A stretch of 10,851 bases of DNA, taken from NCBI GenBank assembly GCA_025966175.1, contig JAOPVN010000129.1:1-10851 (forward strand), in the 5' to 3' direction. Below the pieces are notes generated by a model, which was not told the DNA's origin, searched no databases, and saw only the letters and a program-made list of their open reading frames with translations. Below are positions 6,283 through 10,851 of this stretch, in pieces (the first letter of the stretch is position 1; the number at the start of each line of letters is the position of its first letter). The stretch is from Modestobacter sp. (lineage in GTDB: Bacteria > Actinomycetota > Actinomycetes > Mycobacteriales > Geodermatophilaceae). A program made the translations under genes and the position numbers.

Positions 6283-7332
6283 ATGACCGCCGACCGGCGG
6301 AGGGGACACCGTCGGACGGTGCTGCTCACCGTGGGTCTGCTCGCGGTGACCGCGGCGATCGGCGTTCCCGTGGTCGGGTGGCTCGTGCGGCCGGCGGCTA
6401 CGCCGCTGCCACTGGCCGTCGCGACGACGGTGTCCCTGCCCGGGGATGCAAGCCGGTTCGACTACGCCGACGTCGACGCGGCCGCACACCGGTTGTTCCT
6501 GGCTCACATGGGCGACGGCACCCTCCTCGAGCTGGACACCGACACCGGCGCGGTGCTGGCGACGGTGCCGAACCTGCCCACCGTCACGGGAGTGATCGTC
6601 GTGCCGGAACTGCGCCGGGTCTACGCGAGCGCCGCCGGCACCGGTGAGGTCGTGACCGTGGACGAGGACACCTCAAAGGTGCTCGCCCGAGCCCCGGCCG
6701 GCGAGTTCCCCGACGGCTTGGCCTACGTCACCTCCACCGATGAGGTGTGGGTGAGTGACGAGTCCGGCGGTGTGGTGACCGTCCTCGACGCAGGCAGCGG
6801 CCAGCCGGAGGCGACCGTGCCGCTGGGCGGGGAAGCCGGCAACGTGCGCTACGACCCCGCCGCCGACCAGGTGCTGGTCGACGTGCAGACCCGCGACGAG
6901 ATCGCCGTCATCGACCCGCACAGCCGCACCGTGGTCGATCGCGTGCCGGTGCCCGGCTGCGACCACGACCACGGGCTGCTCGTGGTCGACCGGCGGGCGT
7001 TCGTCGCCTGCGACGGCAACGACACGCTCGTCACCCTGGCGCTGCCCGGGTTCACCCAGCTGGGGCGCTCCGACCTCGGCCACGACCCCGACGTACTGGC
7101 CGCCGACCCGGACCGCGGCCTGCTCTACGTCGCCGCAGAATCCGGTGTGCTCACCACCGTCGATCTGGGCCCGCCGGCCGGCCGGGTCACCGGCCGTGCG
7201 CACCTGGCCGACGACGCCCACGTGGTCGCGGTCGATCCCAGAACCGGGCGGGCGTACTTCCCGGTGCCGGACGCCGGCAACGGGCATCCCGGGCTGCTCA
7301 TCACCACTCCCACGACGAGCGGTTCACCCTGA
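6283..7332 (+). CDS. YncE-family beta-propeller protein, membrane-anchored or exported
   Basis: A 349-residue protein with an N-terminal RRRGHRR patch and one hydrophobic segment (about 12-35), a signal anchor or uncleaved signal peptide, so the rest is extracellular. From residue 57 it is a repeated blade pattern of YVTN/YncE type: FDYADVDAAAHRLFLAHMGD, ELDTDTGAVLATVPNLPTV, RRVYASAAGTGEVVTVDEDT, DEVWVSDESGGVVTVLDAG and DQVLVDVQTRDEIAVIDPHS, giving about seven blades. No catalytic residues are evident. Such proteins are thought to act as binding scaffolds. CDHDHG (about 226-231) is a possible metal-binding patch, but this is inference. The ATG at 6283 puts the membrane segment at a normal distance; an upstream open frame to 6205 adds no domain. 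It follows the CDF by 152 bases and precedes chrB, so a metal-stress role is suggested by context only. Confidence 0.8.
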   Translation: MTADRRRGHRRTVLLTVGLLAVTAAIGVPVVGWLVRPAATPLPLAVATTVSLPGDASRFDYADVDAAAHRLFLAHMGDGTLLELDTDTGAVLATVPNLPTVTGVIVVPELRRVYASAAGTGEVVTVDEDTSKVLARAPAGEFPDGLAYVTSTDEVWVSDESGGVVTVLDAGSGQPEATVPLGGEAGNVRYDPAADQVLVDVQTRDEIAVIDPHSRTVVDRVPVPGCDHDHGLLVVDRRAFVACDGNDTLVTLALPGFTQLGRSDLGHDPDVLAADPDRGLLYVAAESGVLTTVDLGPPAGRVTGRAHLADDAHVVAVDPRTGRAYFPVPDAGNGHPGLLITTPTTSGSP

Positions 7333-7360
7333 ACCGGCCAAACACCCCTGGACGCCTTAC

Positions 7361-7380
7361 TGCAACCCTGGTTGCACTAT
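7361..7380. promoter_or_regulatory. Palindromic operator and probable -10 box before the chrB fragment
   Basis: TGCAACC (7361-7367) and GGTTGCA (7370-7376) form a perfect 7-bp-arm palindrome with a two-base centre. It overlaps CACTAT (7375-7380), which ends four bases before the ATG at 7385. No ribosome binding site fits, so a leaderless mRNA is likely. The layout (symmetry over a -10 box beside the start) suits repression by a dimeric regulator such as ChrB itself, but the binder is not known. Confidence 0.5.
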
Positions 7381-7384
7381 TTGC

Positions 7385-7786
7385 ATGACGACGGATCACG
7401 CGGCGCGCGCCCCGGGCGAATGGGTGCTGCTGTCCTACCGGCTGCCCCGCGAGCCCTCCGGCCCACGGACCACGCTGTGGCGCCGGCTCAAGCGGCTGGG
7501 CGTGGCCCAGCTGGCCGACGGCCTCGTGGCCTTACCCGCCGACGCCCGCACCCGTGAGTCGCTGGAGTGGCTGGCCGACGACGTCCTCCCCGCGGATGGG
7601 ACCGCGGGGCTGTGGGTGGCCCGCCCGGCGGCGCTCGCCCGACTTGCCACCGGGATCAGCACCGCTGCGCTCACCATGGCCGCCGGCCGGCGTAGCAAGC
7701 CCGTAGCCCTCTCCCCCGCTGCAGGCGCCCCGGCTGATGCCGCTCATGGCGACACTGCCGGCGACCCAACGACAGCCGGCGCGTGA
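7385..7786 (+). pseudogene. chrB: ChrB (chromate resistance regulator) N-terminal fragment, truncated
   Basis: The 133-residue open frame begins with a clear ChrB N-terminal domain: EWVLLSYRLPREPSGPRTTL, WRRLKRLGVAQLADGLVALP, ADARTRESLEWLADDVLP, and a WVARPAALARL segment near residue 80. ChrB is a chromate-sensing regulator of chrA efflux. Full-length forms are about 300 residues and the N-terminal domain alone about 180. Similarity fades after about residue 100 (ALTMAAGRR), and the remaining codons (SKPVALSPAAGAPADAAHG...) look like noncoding sequence antisense to the end of the PAS-GAF pseudogene. The C-terminal domain with its chromate-response function is missing and no chrA is present. 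The open frame could still make a short protein, but I judge it a remnant. Spacing to yncE is 52 bases, containing the palindrome. Confidence 0.75.
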
Positions 7787-8620
7787 AGTGAACTGAGGCT
7801 CCAGCGCCCCGAACGTCTCTCCGCGGGCCCGCAGCGGCACGATCGTGCACGAGGTGAAGTCCAGCCGCCGCCACACCGCGCGCACCTGCTCGGTCGCAGT
7901 GACGCGACGACCAGCTCCTCGTCGATCGTGGTCACCTGCACCGGCTCGCCCGACAGCAGGGCGTCGACCATCGCGGCGTCGTCTGCGTGTCCCGCAGCCG
8001 GCCGTGCAGGGAGATATCGAGGTCGCCGTGCCGCTCTGGGTCGCGGTGCGCCCAGGCCTTACCACCGGGGGCGCCGTACTCACCGACAGCGGGACGATCA
8101 CCCAGCGCACATCCAAGACACAATTGGCTCAAGCAGCTTAGTGGCCGACTCGTCGGTGCCCAGCGTGGTGATCACCGCCTTACAGACCTCTGCCAGAAGA
8201 GCGGAGTCGGTCGGCGTTCTCGTCGGCCTCTACGGACTTACCGGCGTCTTCGGGTCGCTCGGCGCGCCGGTCGTCGACTGTCCGAGCGGATACCTGCAGC
8301 AGGCCGTCGATGACGACGGCGGTGGCGAAAGCCAGCGGCCGGCCGGCGGGTAGAAGCCCGACCAGGTCACCGATGCGCCCGTGCTGCGTGCACGCAGCAA
8401 GTAGGGTGGTGGAAGACGGTGCCGCCGAGCTCGGGCAGCGCGCGACCCCCAGATGTTGCGGCCGATCAGCTCGGCGGCGGGCCGGTCGAGCAGCGCACCG
8501 ACCAGGTTGAGATGGCAAATCGTCCAGTCGGCGTCGAAGATCGCGACCGGGTCCGGCAGCACCTGCAGGGCAGCGGCCAGCCCCCTGCCCGAGCTGGGCG
8601 GCGGCGAACTCACTCACCAC
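7745..8620 (-). pseudogene. PAS-GAF sensor protein (SpoIIE-phosphatase or similar regulator), multiply frameshifted remnant
   Basis: On the minus strand a familiar PAS-GAF protein can be pieced together across at least six frame changes. MVSEFAAAQLGQ starts at the GTG at 8620. LAAALQVLPDPVAIFDADW and LLDRPAAELIGRNIWG follow, then LPELGGTVFHH, RARSTGASVTWSGFYPPAGR, ATAVVIDGLLQVSARTVDD, SALLAEVCKAVITTLGTDES, GEYGAPGGKAWAHRDPERHG, DAAMVDALLSGEPVQV, and WRRLDFTSCTIVPLRARGET with FGALEP. The first half is a PAS domain (PDPVAIFDADW, GRNIWG, WSGFYPPAGRWL) and the second a GAF-like domain (CTIVPLRARGETFGAL). Such pairs usually precede a PP2C/SpoIIE phosphatase, ANTAR or kinase output, none of which is present. 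The gene is thus decayed and truncated where it meets chrB. No piece longer than about 50 residues stays in one family-like frame. Confidence 0.7.
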
Positions 8621-9149
8621 ATCTCCGTTCTAATCGGTCGGTGCTCCGGTGTAGAGGCCCGGCACTTTGCGACGTCGAGCACCGACCGCGGGCCGCCCTC
8701 CGCGGCGTCGACTCTGGAAGTCGACGGTCCGATGGTCGAAACCGTGGATCGCCTACGCCGGAGCGACCTGCAGCCGTGGTTCCGCCGCCGCGGCAGGATT
8801 CCCACTGACCTGCTCGGTCCGCATGCTTCGAAAGCCGGGGCGCCTGTTTGCGCGTCGCCGTGGATCTCCGATGGGGCTGCGCAACGACTGACGCGTGGCC
8901 GAGGACCGCAACCAGCCACCACACGGAGCGGCCGGTCTGTTCAACCGTTCGTCCCGTCGGGGCCTTGACCCGTCACCGCCACACCGCCGGTGCCTGGCTC
9001 GCTCGTCTTGAGTCTGCTGTTGCCCAGGGCCTTGCGCCGGCGAGGCTGGCCCAGCAGGGTCACGGATTGGCACGCGTGGGCACGCGTGAAGGGGCACGGG
9101 CACATCGGGGACCGTCGGTCGTCCTCACTCCGGAGAGAGGGACTACGTC
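8621..9149. other. About 530 bp with no recognisable gene
   Basis: Overlapping open frames exist on both strands here, but none shows family motifs, a good ribosome binding site or a consistent protein-like composition. Short pieces such as MLRKPGRLFARRRGSPMGL (from 8824) and a 37-codon frame VAEDRNQPPHGAAGLFNRS (from about 8894) may be remnants of lost genes, but I cannot assign them. The stretch contains two GTCGAC sites seven bases apart (8707-8725) and a 10-bp tandem repeat at 9069-9088. It separates the PAS-GAF pseudogene from the small membrane protein gene and may hold the promoters of both. Confidence 0.5.
9069..9088 (+). repeat. 10-bp perfect tandem repeat upstream of the small membrane protein gene
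   Basis: GGCACGCGTG occurs twice in direct succession (9069-9078 and 9079-9088). Each copy contains the palindrome CACGCGTG. It lies 62 bases before the ATG at 9150 and could be a paired regulator site, or chance in GC-rich sequence. Confidence 0.4.
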
Positions 9150-9377
9150 ATGCGCGCACAGTCCACTGCGTTGATCGGACGCACGGTCATCACCCTGGGT
9201 TATCTGATCGCCCTGGCCGTGGCGGGGTCGCCCGGCCAGACTGCCGTCCTCGCTGGGATGTCCCTGGTGGCGGTTTGGGTGGCGCCGTTGGCCCTGCAGG
9301 CCACGTGGCGGCTCGGCAGTCGGGCTGTCGCGCCACCGGCCGTGCTACCTCCCGACGACGGGGCGCGGGCTGCTTGA
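9150..9377 (+). CDS. Small two-helix membrane protein of unknown function
   Basis: A 75-residue protein starting at the ATG at 9150, with a strong GGAGAGAGGG nine bases upstream. Residues 11-25 (TVITLGYLIALAVAG) and 31-50 (TAVLAGMSLVAVWVAPLALQ) are two probable membrane helices joined by a short SPGQ turn. The tail is Ala/Pro-rich and ends in DDGARAA. No family is recognised and no charged or catalytic residue sits in the membrane segments. The clear ribosome binding site, intact frame and following terminator make it a real gene. It is convergent with the transposase-transporter chimera, 25 bases apart. Confidence 0.7.
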   Translation: MRAQSTALIGRTVITLGYLIALAVAGSPGQTAVLAGMSLVAVWVAPLALQATWRLGSRAVAPPAVLPPDDGARAA

Positions 9378-9396
9378 GCTCACCCGCACCCCGTCG
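9356..9396. terminator. Bidirectional terminator hairpin
   Basis: CGACGGGG-C-GCGGG (9356-9369) pairs with CCCGC-A-CCCCGTCG (9383-9396): 13 pairs with one C-A mismatch, around a 13-base loop that contains the stop of the small membrane protein gene. It lies between two convergent genes, six bases past the end of the minus-strand gene at 9403, so it can serve both strands. There is no T-run, as is usual in high-GC actinobacteria. Confidence 0.7.
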
Positions 9397-9402
9397 GGCC
9401 GG

Positions 9403-9945
9403 TCAGGTCAGCTGTGCGATGGCCTCGACGATCAACACGACGCCGAAGATGAAGAAGAGCACCGCAGCGCCGATCCGGATGACGTTCTCCGGCAGCCGCT
9501 TGCCCAGCGCCCGGCCGACCACGATGGCCAAGGCGTCGGCGGCGACCATACCGAGGGTTGAGCCCACCCAGGTGCCGAACCAGCCGTAGTCGGTGGCCAG
9601 GGTGATGGTGGCGAGCATGGTCTTGTCGCCGAGCTCGGCGAGGAAGAAGGCGGTGCCGACGGCGATGACCACCGACTTGACGGCGCGGCTGGCCTTCTCC
9701 TTCTCCTCCTCGGTGAGATTGTCCCCGCGCAGAGTCCAGAAGCCGAACGCGATGAAGGCCAGCGCGGCGACGAGGTTGATCCAGCCGGTGGCCAGGCCGT
9801 CGTCTCGGTCGGCGATCTTCAGCCAGCGCTGCAGGCAGGACTCCGAGATCCCGAAATCCCGGGCGACCTGGGAGATCGACGCCTCGCCCTTGCGGGCCAC
9901 GGCGATGACGTCACGCCGGAACTCCGGCGGGAACGGCTCGGGCAC
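9403..9945 (-). CDS. Chimera: IS3 OrfA helix-turn-helix fused to the C-terminal half of a GDT1/UPF0016 cation transporter
   Basis: A single intact 180-residue frame with two unrelated parts. Residues 1-50 (MPEPFPPEFRRDVIAVARKG, SISQVARDFGISESCLQRWLK, IADRDDG) are the N-terminus of an actinobacterial IS3-family OrfA: a helix-turn-helix that binds transposon ends. From about residue 52 (TGWINLVAALAFIAFGFWTL, RGDNLTEEEKEKASRA, AVGTAFFLAELGDKTMLATI) to the end it is the second half of a TMEM165/GDT1 (UPF0016) transporter, with the second conserved ExGDK motif (E104-K108) and four hydrophobic segments. Normal family members have two such halves, each with an ExGD motif, for Mn2+/Ca2+ transport. 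The first half is missing. The GTG start has GGAAGGA nine bases upstream, from the IS leader. Whether the product dimerises and works, or is junk, cannot be told from sequence. Confidence 0.85.
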   Translation of the reverse strand: MPEPFPPEFRRDVIAVARKGEASISQVARDFGISESCLQRWLKIADRDDGLATGWINLVAALAFIAFGFWTLRGDNLTEEEKEKASRAVKSVVIAVGTAFFLAELGDKTMLATITLATDYGWFGTWVGSTLGMVAADALAIVVGRALGKRLPENVIRIGAAVLFFIFGVVLIVEAIAQLT

Positions 9946-10007
9946 GATGCTGATCCTTCCAGCGAGGCCGCAGCCTCACAGGCAAGGAGTCAACCGAACC
10001 GGGGGCA
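9796..10007 (-). mobile_element. IS3-family element remnant: left end plus first 50 codons of orfA
   Basis: Reading the minus strand from 10007, TGCCCCCGGTTCGGTTGACT looks like an IS3-type terminal inverted repeat beginning with TG. A 60-base leader with GGAAGGA follows, then the orfA start at 9945 and about 50 codons of its HTH domain. The rest of orfA, all of orfB (DDE integrase) and the right end are absent. The sequence passes straight into GDT1 transporter coding near 9796. The terminal repeat is assigned by resemblance; no second copy exists in the window to confirm it. Confidence 0.6.
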
Positions 10008-10009
10008 AC

Positions 10010-10640
10010 GGCGGTGGGGCGCCTTCGGCGATCAGCGAGTTCACCATCATGCCGAGCACTGTGCGGCTCCCGGCGCACACGGCAGTCGCCCGGCGTGAGT
10101 TCCGACGAAGGTGTCGCGGCATCCGCTCAGCGGCACTCCGAGCTACCGAGTCCGGCGAACAGCACTCCTGGTCCCAAAACGACACTGCCTTGCGCTGATC
10201 GACCTGGCGCCCGTCGACGATGAACTGCTGCAAGGCGCGCCCCATCAGGATGCGGTGGCTGACCCACGCGGAGGTGCTGATCAGGCACTCGTGACGGGAG
10301 ATGTGCCGCAGGACCCACTGCTTGTCCAGGGTCGTTGTGCCAGACGTGGGCGTCGAACCACCGCTCGGCGATCTCCACGTCAGTCAGCCGGGTTTGCTCG
10401 TCGGCCCCCCGGGCCAGCGACCATGACGACCCAGCGCTCCGCCGTCATCAGCTTGGTCACGTGGCGCCGAACGTCCCGGATCAGATCCCGCACCGGCTCG
10501 GGCGCGTCCATCAGGAGCAGCCCCAGGGCGGTGAGCACCTCCCGATCTGCACAGATCCTGCTGGAGAACGGTGACCGGCCGAAGCATCGCGGCGGCCTCG
10601 ATCAGCTCGGGTACGGGTAGGTGCGTCCCCCCGCTCCGGT
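10010..10640 (-). pseudogene. Unknown gene, frame-broken remnant
   Basis: On the minus strand a protein-like sequence continues through several frames: LPVPELIEAAAMLRPVTVLQ (10620 to about 10560), DREVLTALGLLLMDAPEPVR with DLIRDVRRHVTKLMTAERWV (about 10548-10425), ARGADEQTRLTDVEIAERWF with DAHVWHND (about 10418-10345), and TLDKQWVLRHISRHECLIST with AWVSHRILMGRALQQFIVDG (about 10344-10215). It fades after KAVSF. Frame changes near 10550, 10415 and 10345 each need about one base. Third positions are G/C-rich within each piece, which supports former coding. I do not recognise the family. The helical, Trp/His-containing pieces suggest a soluble protein of roughly 200 residues. Its 3' side abuts the IS left end at 10007, so the IS may have truncated it. 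Confidence 0.5.
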
Positions 10641-10655
10641 GGCCGCAGGCGCCGA

Positions 10656-10851
10656 ATGGTCCTGCGGGCTCGGGGCCTGGACGAGCGGGGTCACCTCGTC
10701 GAAGCTGTGGCCGTGCTAGCCACCGACCTCGTCGCTGGGCGCCAGTACGCCATCCGGGAGACGCCGCGCCGAGGCGGCCCGATGCTCAAGGCCGAGTTCG
10801 TCGGTCCGGCCCGCTCGGGAAAAGCCAAGGTCCGCTGGCTGGAGGGTGAGT
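10656..10851 (+). CDS. Hypothetical actinobacterial protein, N-terminal part, runs off the window
   Basis: The open frame from the ATG at 10656 reads MVLRARGLDERGHLVEAVAV, LATDLVAGRQYAIRETPRR, GGPMLKAEFVGPARSGKAKV, RWLEGE and continues past 10851. The DLVAGRQYAIRE-PRRG-PMLK-x-KVRW pattern resembles a small beta-rich domain seen at the start of hypothetical proteins in actinobacterial phages and integrative elements; this is recognition from memory, not a search. Homologs of that type tend to begin close to the DLV motif, so GTG at 10707 or 10713 is an alternative start. No start has a strong ribosome binding site. No function is assigned. Confidence 0.55.
   Translation, partial: MVLRARGLDERGHLVEAVAVLATDLVAGRQYAIRETPRRGGPMLKAEFVGPARSGKAKVRWLEGE

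Noticed and set aside
8707..8725. GTCGAC-N7-GTCGAC repeat
   Set aside because: GTCGAC is a self-palindromic hexamer expected often in this base composition, and nothing nearby suggests use.
8453..8968. 171-codon plus-strand frame across the PAS-GAF remnant and the empty stretch
   Set aside because: It has no motifs, its first half is antisense to recognisable PAS sequence, and it lacks a ribosome binding site.
1..10851. CRISPR arrays, tRNA or rRNA genes, riboswitches, integrase or attachment sites
   Set aside because: I looked for regularly spaced repeats, tRNA arms and integrase motifs on both strands and found none I could support by eye.

Overview
The window is high-GC DNA with strong G/C preference at third codon positions, GTG starts, short leaders and actinobacterial protein families (a polyphosphate-glucokinase-like ROK tail, a zinc-ribbon/HTH regulator typical of actinobacterial mobile elements, ChrB, PAS-GAF sensor proteins). 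It most resembles an accessory region of an actinobacterial chromosome, possibly Geodermatophilaceae-like; that placement comes from general resemblance and was not searched.

Layout. (1) 1-123 is the 3' end of a ROK sugar kinase, meeting tail to tail a decayed cluster on the minus strand: a 5' fragment of a FUSC-family membrane protein (about 165-664) and an M48 metalloprotease (718-1696), both broken by single-base frameshifts. (2) Divergent from the protease is an intact two-gene operon (1905-2339, 2336-3385) with an ATGA overlap, encoding an unknown 144-residue protein and a regulator with zinc-ribbon-like cysteines and three HTHs. A 10-bp inverted repeat lies in its leader. (3) 3386-3949 has no convincing gene, only pieces of broken minus-strand reading frame. 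(4) 3950-7332 is the intact core, a metal-handling island: a YcnI-like copper-binding surface protein (minus) divergent from an ArsR/SmtB regulator, which is coupled to a cation diffusion facilitator, followed by a YncE-type beta-propeller protein. (5) 7385-7786 is a truncated ChrB (chromate resistance regulator) fragment behind a perfect 7-bp-arm palindrome. It runs into the end of a heavily frameshifted PAS-GAF sensor pseudogene on the minus strand (about 7745-8620). (6) 8621-9149 holds nothing recognisable. A small two-helix membrane protein follows (9150-9377), then a strong bidirectional terminator. (7) 9403-9945 (minus) is a striking chimera: an IS3-type OrfA helix-turn-helix fused in frame to the C-terminal half of a GDT1/UPF0016 cation transporter. 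(8) About 10010-10640 (minus) is another broken gene of unknown function, and from 10656 a plus-strand gene runs off the window.

Working together: the likely functional unit is the divergent ycnI / arsR-CDF pair under one metal-responsive operator, with yncE and the chrB remnant as neighbours on the same theme. The contrast between an intact 3.4-kb metal island and many broken genes on both sides, plus an IS remnant, suggests an island that has been repeatedly rearranged. Indel errors in the assembly are the main alternative for the frameshifts.
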